Below are positions 27,505 to 36,488 of a stretch of 64,000 nucleotides of DNA, piece by piece; the stretch's first letter is position 1, and the number at the start of each line of letters is the position of its first letter. Source of the stretch: Bog-473 sp963750075 (lineage in GTDB: Bacteria > Actinomycetota > Acidimicrobiia > Acidimicrobiales > RAAP-2); contig CAVVPG010000002.1 of NCBI GenBank assembly GCA_963750075.1, positions 124,001 through 188,000 of the forward strand, read 5' to 3'. Both the position numbers and the translations under genes were made by a program. The notes below the pieces were generated by a model. It was given only the letters and a program-made list of their open reading frames with translations. It was not told the origin of the DNA and ran no database searches.

Positions 27505-28536
27505 TCACGCGGCGCGCTCGATCATGAACGGCACGAGGCGGGCGATGAACCGTCGCGCCGGGGAGTCGTCCAGGCCGGTGAAGGCGGCATCCATGGAGGT
27601 CACGGCGGACCTGGCCACGCCGGCCGCGAACTCGGCGGCGAAGGCGATGGACCCGTAGGTCATCATGAGCTCGAAGACCCGGGCGACGTTCTCGGGCCGC
27701 CGGTCCTCTGGCGAGCGACCGAGATAGGCCACGAGCCAGCGCCTGTCGGACGGGTGTGCGCTGGCCAGGAGGTGGATGAGCATCAGCGTGCGCTTCCCTT
27801 CCAGCAGGTCGCCGAGTGGCTCCTTGCCGTACACACCCGGGTCCCCGACGAGGTTGAGGATGTCGTCGCGGATCTGGAAGGCCGCTCCGAGGTGGAATCC
27901 GAACTCGATCATCGGATCGAGCTCGGCGGCTCCCCGCGAGCCGATCAGCGCGCCGACCCGGAGAGGGAGCACCGTCGTGTACCAGCACGTCTTCTTCATG
28001 ATGAGGTCGAGGTAGTCGTCGGGCTCCAGGTCGGTGCGGTTGTCCCGGCACCAGCCGAGCTCGAGCGCCTGTCCGGCGACCGTTTGGCCGCTCATGAAGT
28101 CGAACTCCACCATGATGCGCTCCGCCAGGCGCGGCCCGAGCAGATCGATGTTCTCGCGCAGCGTCGCCATCGCCTGCAGGGCGAGGCCGTCCCCGGCGTT
28201 CAGCGCGAGCGGCGTGCCGTACCGTCGGTGGAGGGTGGGCTCGCCCCTCCGGAGCAGGCTCGCGTCCTCGATGTCGTCGTGGACCAGGAACGCGTTGTGG
28301 AGCAGCTCGATCGCGATGGCCGACGGCAGGGCATCGTCGAGCGGGCCGCCGAAGGCCTCGCAGGTCGCCAGGCAGAGGCTGGGCCGCAAGGCCTTCCCAC
28401 CCCGGGTCGGGTAGTCGCTCATCGGCAATGCGAGGTAGGGCTGGTGCGCGACGCTGGCAAAGCGCCGGCGGAGGTCGTCCGCGACGATGGCGCCGTAGCG
28501 GGCCAGGCCGGCCCCGGGTTCGGTCACTGTCGTCAC
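27505..28536 (-). CDS. Polyprenyl (isoprenyl diphosphate) synthetase
   Basis: 343 residues from GTG 28534-28536, which overlaps the upstream stop as GTGA. Both Asp-rich motifs of trans-prenyltransferases are present: DDIED in LVHDDIEDASLLRRGEPT (first, about residue 92) and RDDILNLVGD (second). GGKALRPSL is the conserved N-terminal Lys/Arg site for isopentenyl diphosphate. It should condense isopentenyl diphosphate to geranylgeranyl or longer diphosphates; the chain length cannot be told reliably. Last gene of a five-gene operon. Confidence 0.9.
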   Translation of the reverse strand: MTTVTEPGAGLARYGAIVADDLRRRFASVAHQPYLALPMSDYPTRGGKALRPSLCLATCEAFGGPLDDALPSAIAIELLHNAFLVHDDIEDASLLRRGEPTLHRRYGTPLALNAGDGLALQAMATLRENIDLLGPRLAERIMVEFDFMSGQTVAGQALELGWCRDNRTDLEPDDYLDLIMKKTCWYTTVLPLRVGALIGSRGAAELDPMIEFGFHLGAAFQIRDDILNLVGDPGVYGKEPLGDLLEGKRTLMLIHLLASAHPSDRRWLVAYLGRSPEDRRPENVARVFELMMTYGSIAFAAEFAAGVARSAVTSMDAAFTGLDDSPARRFIARLVPFMIERAA

Positions 28537-29271
28537 GAAGGCTTCGTCGAAGCCGGCACCACCCGGGCGCGCAGCGGGAACACGACGTCGGGCAGGCCGT
28601 CGACCAGGAGCTGTCCGTGGTACGTGCCGACGGACGCGTCCTCCCCGACGGCCACGGTGACGACGATCTGGCGGCTGGCATCGGCGTCGAGGCGCTCGAT
28701 TCGTTCGGGCGTGCACGTGACGGCGGTGGCGGGCAGGGACGCTCCGGTGTGGCTGGCCAACCCCGGGCACCACGCGCTGGAGGTCGACCGCCGCCGAGGC
28801 CGTCGTGTTGTGCAGCCACAGCCGCGCGCTCGCCCGGCCGCCGGGTGCGACATCGGGCAGGCGGAGGTCGCCCTGCTCGGCCGCGGGAGGCTCCCACCAG
28901 CGGGAGGGGTCGAACCAACGGGAGGCATCGAGGAACCCGAGAGCGGCCTCGTTGAGCTGACCGAGCATCCCGACGTACGCGGCGGCCGCCCGTTGCATGT
29001 CGGACTGCGCTGCCCGCATGGAGCTGTCCGATCCCCAGAAGCCGTACGCCGGACCACCACCACCACCACCAGCGCCACCGCCCCCGTTTCCACCACTGTC
29101 CCGACGCGGCGTTCCTGCTCCACCGTTGGCTGTCGCGAACTGGGCGAAGATCTCGACGAACCGCTCGACGATGGTGCGCGCCGCGTCGAACCCGAGGTCC
29201 TGCACCTCGCGCGCCAGGCGTGCGGCCTCGGCTGCGCCCGACGTCACCGGGTCCCGGTCTTGGCCGCTCAC
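28533..29271 (-). CDS. Ala/Gly-rich helical plus Ig-like protein, one frameshift as read
   Basis: Start GTG 29269-29271 overlaps the upstream stop as GTGA. Residues 1-60 are helical with no signal, then a Gly-rich linker, a Met/Gln/Ala-rich helix (SMRAAQSDMQRAAAAYVGML) and a C-terminal beta-sandwich-like part (GGRASARLWLHNTT through VVFPLRARVV). The two halves of the latter lie in different frames; one extra base in the four-C run 28761-28764 separates them. Repaired length is about 245 residues. The helical part vaguely resembles phasins, the C-terminal part NEW3/Ig-like domains. Function unknown; the operon position suggests a partner of the polyprenyl synthetase and FAD enzyme. Confidence 0.6.
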
Positions 29272-31403
29272 GTGCCCACCCGCTGTGCTCCCGCCAGCTG
29301 TTCGCTGACCGCCTCGGCCGCCAGCTGCCCGGACCGGGTGGCCGCCTCCACGCACCCGGCATTCAGGCCGTTGTCCGTCCAGTCACCGGCGACGGCGAGA
29401 TTGGCGAAGCCGGTCCGGCCTGGATGCAGGCGGTACTGATCGGTGCCCGGCAGCGATTGCACGTACAGGTCGGAGGGGTCGACGTTCGCCCGCCAGTGCT
29501 GGCTGTCGAGTCGCCCGGGACCGGCTGCGGTGGCCGGCTCATCGTCGCACAGCAGGGACCAGCGGAACCCGTCGGCGTCGACCGCGGCCGGCCACAGCGT
29601 CGCCACGTCGCGGTCGAGGAACGTGCGCGCCCGCGCCCGCACGGCCCTCCTCTCCGCCTCGATGTCGGGCGCGCCGTCCCCGGAGTCCGGCGTCTCGAGG
29701 ACACTGCAGAAGTAGGCGATCGTCTTCGGCCGGTCCGCCTCGTGCCAGTCCTCGACCGCCACGAGATGCGGCATCGACGCCCAGGTGTCGAAGGGCGTGA
29801 CGAAGCCACTCACCGTGATGCCGGGCGGACCGGTCCAACCGAGCGCCTGCTCGTCCTCGGCCAACCAGAGCTGGAAGGCCTGCGTGGCCACCGTCCCCAC
29901 GTTGTCGACCATCGACCGCCAGGCAGGCGACGCCGTAACGAGGTCGCCGCAGACGTGCGGCACCATCCCGAGCGAGATGGCGAACACCACAACGTCGAAG
30001 TCCTTGCCCACCTCCAGCGTGCGCCGGCCGACGTCGCGCCGGGGCGACCAGAACGACTCGAGGTCGACCCCGTGCAGTGCGGACGTCGCGCGCAGCTGCG
30101 CGCCGAGGGGCGTGTCGGGCCAGCACGGGATGCCCTTCACCCGGATCAGCGGATCGTAGGCGTCGACGCCGTCGGCGAGCTCGGCCTGGATGCCCACCTC
30201 GATGGCGGCGATCGATCGCCGGTCGTCGCTCAGCTTGAGCGCGTCGACCCGGTGGAAGAATTGGAACTCGACCCCGCGCTTCCGCAGCACCTCGTACAGG
30301 GGAGCGAAGATCACCTCGCCCATGCCCGCCTGCATCTTCCAGAACAACGCGCCCGAGTACCCGAGGAGCATCTTGGTGGCCAGCTCCAGCCCGAGCCCGG
30401 CACTGAAGCGGGGGCGGGCGGGATCGCCGGCCTCGTAGCCGAAGACGAGGTCGTACATGCCCCGGAGGATCGGTGACTCGAGCGCCTCGGGGTCGATGCC
30501 GTGCGCGAGCAGCCACTCGCGGTAGTCGAGGTGGTTGATGGCCCCGAATCCCTCGGGCCGCGTAAGCAGGCCGTCGACCATGATGCCGAACAGGTTCGCC
30601 GTCACCAGCTCCACCAGCTCGTAGCTGCGCCGTGCGGCGGTGTGCCCGCGCAGCGCGTCGCGCAAGCCGGTCCGGACCGGCTCGATGAGGGACGGCAGGG
30701 CACGCTCGAGGTCACGGTTGCCGCTCCACGACGTCGCCTGGCGCATCACCCGCTCGGCCCAGCTGAGCGGGAGAGACAGTCCGATCAGGGCCGCACCCTG
30801 GACGGCGGACGCCACCGCCGCCGCGGGCGCCGGGCCGTGGGTGCGCGGGGCGGTGGGCGAGGTGCTGAGCCGGATGGAGCCGCCGTCGCGTGGTGCGGTG
30901 AGCGGCAGCGACGCGAAGAAGTCGACGAGGAGGCGGAGGGACCGGACCACGAGGTCGGCCACCTCCATCGGCGCCGATCCCGTTATCGCCTTGCCGCCCT
31001 CACCGGGGCGGCCGCCGCCCGGGCTGAAGGTCGCCACCCACGGCTCCCACGCGCCGCCGTGCCGGTCCACCACGCCGACCAGGTTCGACGGGGTGACCGC
31101 TTCGTCCCAGGTGCGGATGGGAGAGGACGGGTCCGACCGACTACGGCCGAGCTCGTCGTAGCAGCGGCGCATCACGTCGAAGGTGTGGTCGTAGTAGCCG
31201 AGGAGCACATGGAGCCCATGCTCCTCCACTCGGCCGTGGGGTCCCCTGCTGCTGGCCCCCTTGCCACCGAGACGCCATCCTCGTTGGTAGACGGTGATGC
31301 GCTCGAACCGCTTGGTCCAGTCACCTTCGCTGAGCTCGAACGCGGTGGCCAGCGCACCCATGCCACCGCCCAGGATGGCCACCGATCCCCGCGAGCCGCC
31401 CAC
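29268..31403 (-). CDS. Large FAD/NAD(P)-binding oxidoreductase (amine oxidase/phytoene desaturase-like)
   Basis: 711 residues from GTG 31401-31403. The dinucleotide-binding motif VAILGGGMGALATAFELS starts at residue 8, followed by the second FAD motif GWRLGGKGASSRGPHGRVEEHGLH-type region (about 43-66, read here in outline). A C-terminal FAD-binding segment with LAVAGDWTDNGLNAGCVEAAT closes the fold. This last element is typical of carotenoid/phytoene desaturase and hydroxysqualene dehydroxylase relatives. Length exceeds usual desaturases (about 500) through a central helical insertion. Next to a polyprenyl synthetase, an isoprenoid substrate is an attractive but unproven idea. Confidence 0.8.
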   Translation of the reverse strand: MGGSRGSVAILGGGMGALATAFELSEGDWTKRFERITVYQRGWRLGGKGASSRGPHGRVEEHGLHVLLGYYDHTFDVMRRCYDELGRSRSDPSSPIRTWDEAVTPSNLVGVVDRHGGAWEPWVATFSPGGGRPGEGGKAITGSAPMEVADLVVRSLRLLVDFFASLPLTAPRDGGSIRLSTSPTAPRTHGPAPAAAVASAVQGAALIGLSLPLSWAERVMRQATSWSGNRDLERALPSLIEPVRTGLRDALRGHTAARRSYELVELVTANLFGIMVDGLLTRPEGFGAINHLDYREWLLAHGIDPEALESPILRGMYDLVFGYEAGDPARPRFSAGLGLELATKMLLGYSGALFWKMQAGMGEVIFAPLYEVLRKRGVEFQFFHRVDALKLSDDRRSIAAIEVGIQAELADGVDAYDPLIRVKGIPCWPDTPLGAQLRATSALHGVDLESFWSPRRDVGRRTLEVGKDFDVVVFAISLGMVPHVCGDLVTASPAWRSMVDNVGTVATQAFQLWLAEDEQALGWTGPPGITVSGFVTPFDTWASMPHLVAVEDWHEADRPKTIAYFCSVLETPDSGDGAPDIEAERRAVRARARTFLDRDVATLWPAAVDADGFRWSLLCDDEPATAAGPGRLDSQHWRANVDPSDLYVQSLPGTDQYRLHPGRTGFANLAVAGDWTDNGLNAGCVEAATRSGQLAAEAVSEQLAGAQRVGT

Positions 31404-31404
31404 C

Positions 31405-34400
31405 TCAGATTCCGAGAAGGCCCAATGCTTCGGGGAGTTCGGGGCTCGAGGAATTGGGTGGGAACCGCACGAGCACGGCGTGGATCCGGTCGCTCCAGTC
31501 CGACGGCCGAAGGTACTGGGGAAGCCGCGCCAGGTCGTTGGCCGCCCGCAGCGCGAGGACGAGCGACCCCTGAGCCAGGCCGATCTCCACGGCGGCGATC
31601 AGGTCGGTGACCACCTCGTCCATCCGCTCGGGGTGGGCGAGGGCGTTGATCTCGGCGCGCAGGCGCAGGAGGTCCGGTTGATGGACGAGCTCCCCCGAGG
31701 TCCTGGTCAGCTCTATGGCGTCCTCGACCGTGCGGATCGCTTCGTCGGCGTCGCCGAGGTAGTGGTGGTTCCGGGCGACGATGCCGAGGTAAGTCGGGCG
31801 GAACGCGCCGTGTCCGACCAGCTCCATGCCCTGTCCGTACATCGCGAGTTCGGCTACGTCAGAGGGCTCGTCGGCCACGGGCACCAGTTTGTACTGCCCC
31901 CCGAGCAACTGGAAGTACTCGAACCGGCATCGCTCCCCGATCTCGATCGTGCGTCGTCCGAACTCGCGTGCCTCTTCGAAGTCGCCCGTGACCATGCGGA
32001 CCCAGGCCAGATAGACGGTGACGAAGGCCGAGCTGAACGGTCCCGCCGGGAACTCGAGGTCCTCCGCGCTGGCCAAGGCCCGCCGCTCCCACTGCGCGCT
32101 CTCCTCCGTACAACCCTGCAGCGCGGCGACGCAGGCGAGCGCGACCGCGGTGACCGGCACGGGGTCGTGCGGGAGCGGCCACGCCGGGGACGACGCCGCG
32201 TCGAGGGATCGCGAGTGGTACCCCTCCCACGCCTCCATGAGCCAACGGTGCGCGTCGTCGAGGCGCCCTTGATAGAAGGCGCCGTACCCAAGGCACGACT
32301 TGATCTCGGGTGCGAACCAGGCCGTCGTGGGTTCGTCGAGCACAGCGGTCAGGGGCTCGAGCACGACGCTGGAGGCGTCGACGGAGCCGCGCACGAGCAG
32401 ATAGCTCCAGATCCCGACCTGGGCCGGCATGATCTCGGGGCGGTCGGTGATCCTCTGGCAGATCTCCTCGGCGACCGTGAAGTCATCGAAGACCTCGGGG
32501 TAGCCGTACCCGTAGAGGGAGCTCGTGCTGACGGTGCGTTGCATCCGGATCATGAGCTCGGTCAGGTCTCGCTCGTCGGATTCGGGCATCGTCGCCGCCA
32601 GCTCCAGCGCACGGTCGAGCAGGCGGCGGGCCTCCGTGTGGCTGGCCGTCGACTGCGCGGCCTGGGCTGCCGCGATGTAGGCCGGGATGGACAGCGACGC
32701 GTCGCCGGCCAGGTCGCGGTGGTGGGCCACGACCGCGAGATCGCCCGGTGAGGCCGGACGGGCCTCGAGCTGCTCCGCGATCCTGCGGTGGGTCGCCTGG
32801 CGGGATGGCAGCAGCTGCGTCTCGTAGGCGGCGTCGCGGAGGAGGCCGTGCCGGAAGCGGAACCGCCCCAGCCGGATCTCGGCCACCCGATCGATGATCT
32901 CGGCCTCCTCGAGACGGGCCAGCGCGTCGTCGACCGGCCGCCCCGCCAGCTCCCGTAGCGGCTCCACTTCGAACTCCCCGCCGAGCGCAGCGGCCAGCTG
33001 CGCCACCCGGAGGTCGATGCCGGGTGCCCGCAGACGGGCCGTGAGGATCTCGTGGATCCGGGGAGGGAGCACCTCACCGCGGACGGAGGTGAGGGTGCTA
33101 CGGCTCAACTCCTGGAGGAAGAGCGGGATGCCGGCGCCGCGTTCGACGATGAGCCCACACTGCGTCGCGTCGAGACCACCGTCCGTTAGCGCGGCGACCA
33201 ACCCTGCGGCCTCCTTTCCCTTGAGCGGCTCCAGCTCGATGTCGAGGACCGACTCCGCCCACGGTGCATCGAGCGCGTCCCGGCTGGTGATCAGGATCAT
33301 GGTGCCGGGGACGCTCTCGGTCGCCAGGAGCCCCAAGAGGTCGACGGTGGTGGGGTCGGCCCAGTGGAGGTCCTCGACCCAGACCAAGGTCGGCGTCAAC
33401 GCCGCCGTGTGAGCCAGCCAGGCGACCAGGGCCCGGAGGGTCTCCTGGCGGAGTGCGAGCGCGTCAACCTGCGGGCGCGACCACCGTTCGTCGGTCTCGA
33501 GCCCGAGCAGAGGGGCCAGCAGGGCGAGGGCGCTGCCGTCGACACCGGCATCCCCCAGACGGGACTGCAGCTCGGCGAGCCGCTCCTCGGGTGGCTGGTC
33601 CGGATAGAAGCCGAGCAGTTGCTCGAGCATGCGCGCGATGGGCCACAGCGCGACGTTGCCGTGGTAGGGCGAACAGCTGGCCTGGAGCACGGCGCCGCCC
33701 TCCAGGTGCACGTGCGCAGCGAGTTCGGTCACCAGCGCGGTCTTCCCGATGCCTGCCACGCCGCGCACGACGACCACGGCCTCCTCGGGCCGCGTGGCTC
33801 CCCGGGCGTCGTGGACGAGGTGCTTCCAGGTGAACTGGAGAAGGCGGCTCTGACCCTGGCGTCCCATCAGGGCCACTGACCGGGGCAAGCCGCGACCCGC
33901 GTTGGGCACGGCCAGGTTCGACCGCACGACGTGGTGCAGTTCCATCGGGCGGGTAATGCCCTTGAGCGAACGCGTCCCGATCGGCTTCAGCTCGAAATGC
34001 GGTTCGACGAGCTGCCGGGTGGTGTCGCTGATGAGCACGGACCCGGGCTCCGCCTCACCTTGCAGGCGCGCCGCCACATTGGGCGCCGACCCCGCGATGG
34101 CGGAGCCGTCGAGCACCCCCGACTCCAGCCCGGCGACCACGACGGTGCCCGAATGGACGCCGACCCGGATGGCGGGCTCGATGCCGTGGCGACGCTGCAG
34201 CTCCTTCGCGGCGTGCCCCATCCGTTCGACGAGCCGGAGACCGGCCAGCACCGCCCGCCGCGCGTCGTCCTCGTGCGCGGTGGGGTAGCCGAAGCACGCC
34301 ACGACGCCGTCGCCCTGGAACTGGAGCACGCGGCCGCCCAGCTCCTCGATGGTCTCGGCCGCCACCCGGCGGTAGAGGACGAAGACGTCCTGGACGACCT

Positions 34401-34692
34401 CCGGCTCGGCGACTTCGGCCATGTCGGTCGACTGGACGATGTCGGCGAAGACCAGGCTGACGAAGGCCCGCTGGCCTCCGGGCAGGGAGCGCTCGAGCGT
34501 GGCCCGCTCGAGCATCGAAGAGGCGCGCTGGTTCGGGGGGTCGACGGCCAGCACATCGTTCGCGAGCTCGACCACTCGGTCCCAGGCTCCGATGGATGCG
34601 GCGGCGTCCATCGACGCCAGGAGCCGATCGATCAGCAGCGACAATCGGTCTTCCGCCGACGCCGCCTGCTGTCCGTTGGCCGACGTCACCAC
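31405..34692 (-). CDS. Class III adenylate/guanylate cyclase domain fused to a STAND-type AAA ATPase with TPR-like tail
   Basis: 1095 residues; start GTG 34690-34692 (a second GTG follows), ribosome-binding site GAGGAG overlapping the upstream stop. Residues about 75-260 are a class III nucleotide cyclase: metal Asp in FADIVQSTD (about 83) and in FQGDGVVACFG (about 127), then NVAARL. A P-loop ATPase follows (GVAGIGKTALV, about 311; Walker B LVWVEDLHWADP, about 435), then a winged-helix-like stretch and a long helical repeat tail. This arrangement is common for actinobacterial signalling proteins of the LuxR/MalT-like STAND group, here without a C-terminal HTH. Both cyclase metal residues are present, so it may be active. 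Lies inside the operon with metabolic genes. Confidence 0.87.
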   Translation of the reverse strand: MVTSANGQQAASAEDRLSLLIDRLLASMDAAASIGAWDRVVELANDVLAVDPPNQRASSMLERATLERSLPGGQRAFVSLVFADIVQSTDMAEVAEPEVVQDVFVLYRRVAAETIEELGGRVLQFQGDGVVACFGYPTAHEDDARRAVLAGLRLVERMGHAAKELQRRHGIEPAIRVGVHSGTVVVAGLESGVLDGSAIAGSAPNVAARLQGEAEPGSVLISDTTRQLVEPHFELKPIGTRSLKGITRPMELHHVVRSNLAVPNAGRGLPRSVALMGRQGQSRLLQFTWKHLVHDARGATRPEEAVVVVRGVAGIGKTALVTELAAHVHLEGGAVLQASCSPYHGNVALWPIARMLEQLLGFYPDQPPEERLAELQSRLGDAGVDGSALALLAPLLGLETDERWSRPQVDALALRQETLRALVAWLAHTAALTPTLVWVEDLHWADPTTVDLLGLLATESVPGTMILITSRDALDAPWAESVLDIELEPLKGKEAAGLVAALTDGGLDATQCGLIVERGAGIPLFLQELSRSTLTSVRGEVLPPRIHEILTARLRAPGIDLRVAQLAAALGGEFEVEPLRELAGRPVDDALARLEEAEIIDRVAEIRLGRFRFRHGLLRDAAYETQLLPSRQATHRRIAEQLEARPASPGDLAVVAHHRDLAGDASLSIPAYIAAAQAAQSTASHTEARRLLDRALELAATMPESDERDLTELMIRMQRTVSTSSLYGYGYPEVFDDFTVAEEICQRITDRPEIMPAQVGIWSYLLVRGSVDASSVVLEPLTAVLDEPTTAWFAPEIKSCLGYGAFYQGRLDDAHRWLMEAWEGYHSRSLDAASSPAWPLPHDPVPVTAVALACVAALQGCTEESAQWERRALASAEDLEFPAGPFSSAFVTVYLAWVRMVTGDFEEAREFGRRTIEIGERCRFEYFQLLGGQYKLVPVADEPSDVAELAMYGQGMELVGHGAFRPTYLGIVARNHHYLGDADEAIRTVEDAIELTRTSGELVHQPDLLRLRAEINALAHPERMDEVVTDLIAAVEIGLAQGSLVLALRAANDLARLPQYLRPSDWSDRIHAVLVRFPPNSSSPELPEALGLLGI

Positions 34693-34702
34693 GTCCGTCT
34701 CC

Positions 34703-35890
34703 TCAGCCCTTGGCGGGCTGGGCGTGACTCACGTAGAAGAGGGCGGGGGCCTGCTTGCCACCCGCGCCGGCCACGAGCGCGCCCTCGTAGAGGCCACACG
34801 GCACCGTGCTGGTCTCCGCCTGAATCGTGACGTACGCATCACCGGCCTGCTCGATCACCGGCGGGGTGATCGTGACCTCGGAGGCCTTGATGGTCGCTTG
34901 CCGGCGCCCGATCCGCGTGAGATCCGAGATGCTCACGCGTGCCTTGTCGGACCGCGCCTTCACCATCAGGGTCGTGTGCTCGGTGGTGCGGGCGCTCCTC
35001 CCGGGATCCGCGCCGGCTGTCGGTCGCACGGTCACGTCGGCCCAGTTGGACATGCTGTCCATCCCCGTCTGCCAGGCGACGGACCAGTCCCGGGCGAGAC
35101 GCTGGAAGAGCCGAGTGCTGTCGTTCGCCGCGTCCACCCGTCCGTACTTGCCCGACCAGAGCCGCTCGGTGACGTCGGCCGTGAAGGGGGCGTAGAAGTC
35201 GACCATGTCGGTCACGGTGCTGATCCACTGCTGGGCCACGCCGCCGGTGAACCCAGCGACTCCCTCGGCGGACTGGGAGACCCTGGGGTCCGAGTCGCCG
35301 ACCGAGCCGGGCTTCGGGTTCACGTTGCCTCCGGCGGCCTGCACCTCGGCCACCTTGGTGGCGCGCTGCACCCAGGTGCTCCACTCCGGGCAGACCGTCG
35401 TTGCGACGTTGTTGAGCAGGGTGTCGGTGAACCCGACGACCTTGAGTGCCTTGACGTGGCGGCGACCGCCCACGTCGGCCGCCATGAGGTAGCCGCGGTC
35501 GACCACCAGCATGTCCCCGACGCTGCGGTCGAGGTCGTAGGTGATGGCCGCCCATGCCTGGGTCGACTTGAACTCGCAGCGCAGCTCGGTTTCGAGCCGG
35601 TGGCCGCCGATCTCGACGACCTCGAGATACTTCGAATGCGTCTGCTGGGCGGTGCCCTGGGTCGGGCGCAGGTCGACCGAGCTGATCGGCCGCATCTCCT
35701 TGAACATCTCGCCGCCCCACTCCGGCCAGTGATCCGGGATGAGCCAGTCGCGGAGGTTCTTCAGCGACTCGCCGGTCTCGAACTCCGTGAAGATCCAAAC
35801 CGCCTGCTCGCCCTCGACGTCAACGGCGATGGCCGCGCAGGTCACCCCGGAGCCGGGCGGCGGCTCTTCCGCGTCACCAGCGTTCGCCAT
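34703..35890 (-). CDS. Hypothetical protein, 395 aa, first gene of the five-gene operon
   Basis: Start ATG 35888-35890 with GGGAGG. The sequence is hydrophilic, Trp-rich in the first third (DWLIPDHWPEWGGEMF), has no signal or membrane helix, and ends with a beta-rich segment (PCGLYEGALVAGAGG, ALFYVSHAQP) that could be an Ig-like or adhesin-type strand set. No family recognised. Stop is ten bases before the cyclase/ATPase start. The central region VSQSAEGVAGFTGGVAQQWI and the Met/Trp helices resemble those of the Ala/Gly protein at 28533-29271, hinting that they act together. Confidence 0.55.
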   Translation of the reverse strand: MANAGDAEEPPPGSGVTCAAIAVDVEGEQAVWIFTEFETGESLKNLRDWLIPDHWPEWGGEMFKEMRPISSVDLRPTQGTAQQTHSKYLEVVEIGGHRLETELRCEFKSTQAWAAITYDLDRSVGDMLVVDRGYLMAADVGGRRHVKALKVVGFTDTLLNNVATTVCPEWSTWVQRATKVAEVQAAGGNVNPKPGSVGDSDPRVSQSAEGVAGFTGGVAQQWISTVTDMVDFYAPFTADVTERLWSGKYGRVDAANDSTRLFQRLARDWSVAWQTGMDSMSNWADVTVRPTAGADPGRSARTTEHTTLMVKARSDKARVSISDLTRIGRRQATIKASEVTITPPVIEQAGDAYVTIQAETSTVPCGLYEGALVAGAGGKQAPALFYVSHAQPAKG

Positions 35891-35917
35891 AACGCCTCCC
35901 CTGTCGGGCAGTTCCTC

Positions 35918-35936
35918 CAGAGAATATGGTTCTCTG
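35918..35936. promoter_or_regulatory. Inverted repeat upstream of the five-gene operon
   Basis: CAGAGAA-TATGG-TTCTCTG, perfect 7-bp arms, ending 28 bases before the ATG at 35890. It is AT-richer than its surroundings and symmetric, as expected of a repressor or activator operator over the promoter. No regulator can be assigned. Confidence 0.45.
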
Positions 35937-36196
35937 AGCAGCGCAGGATACCCCAGATCCGCCGCGTAACCCCCGTGGCCAGGACGGACCGATCCGCAGC
36001 GATGCGACCTGGTGGAGAGTCGGATTCCGGCCAGGCGGTTTGTCGTCTGGCCACCGGTCGGACCGGGTCGGATCCACCCGCAATGCCGGAGGCAGCGGGA
36101 GTGGAAATCCAGTTCTGCTGCCACGCCGGGCTACCGCGACCTGAGCTACCGCGACCCGATCGCATTGGACGGCAAGGCCGCGTCAGCCGTTGAGCG

Positions 36197-36227
36197 TTGC
36201 TGAGGCCTCGAATCCAACCGGTACAAT
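36197..36227 (+). promoter_or_regulatory. Promoter of the 51-aa/143-aa gene pair
   Basis: TTGCTG (36197-36202), 19-base spacer, TACAAT (36222-36227), about 105 bases before the first start codon. The interval from 35937 to 36196 otherwise shows nothing I can name. Confidence 0.4.
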
Positions 36228-36332
36228 GATGTTCGCAAATCATCCAGAGGAGTCGAGGGTCCTGGCCCGTTGACGCTCCGCCAACCGACCGAGAGGCACG
36301 GTGGCAACGCCAGGTTCGATGAGGAGACCACC

Positions 36333-36488
36333 ATGGTGTCGAAGACACTCGCGTCGCTTGACGCATGGCTTGCCCTGGCCGAAGAAGTGCTCGCTGAGCA
36401 GCGGAACCATCCTGTTGGCGAAACCTCGGCGCGTGAACAACGAAGCCCTAGCGGAGTTCAGCTCCCGCTGTTCGAGGGCGAACTGTGA
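36333..36488 (+). CDS. 51-aa protein ending in a sliding-clamp-type motif (QLPLF)
   Basis: Start ATG 36333 with GAGGAG eight to thirteen bases upstream; longer in-frame starts exist but lack this site. The N-terminal half is one amphipathic helix (TLASLDAWLALAEEVLAEQR). The last twelve residues contain QLPLF, which matches the bacterial beta-clamp-binding pentapeptide consensus QL(S/D/P)LF, close to the C-terminus as in many clamp partners. A helix-plus-clamp-motif peptide could bind the replication clamp. The stop overlaps the next start as GTGA, so the two proteins are coupled. Confidence 0.55.
   Translation: MVSKTLASLDAWLALAEEVLAEQRNHPVGETSAREQRSPSGVQLPLFEGEL

Noticed and set aside
27136..29439. 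767-codon plus-strand frame across the polyprenyl synthetase region
   Set aside because: Shadow; the reverse strand carries the conserved Asp motifs and coupled starts.
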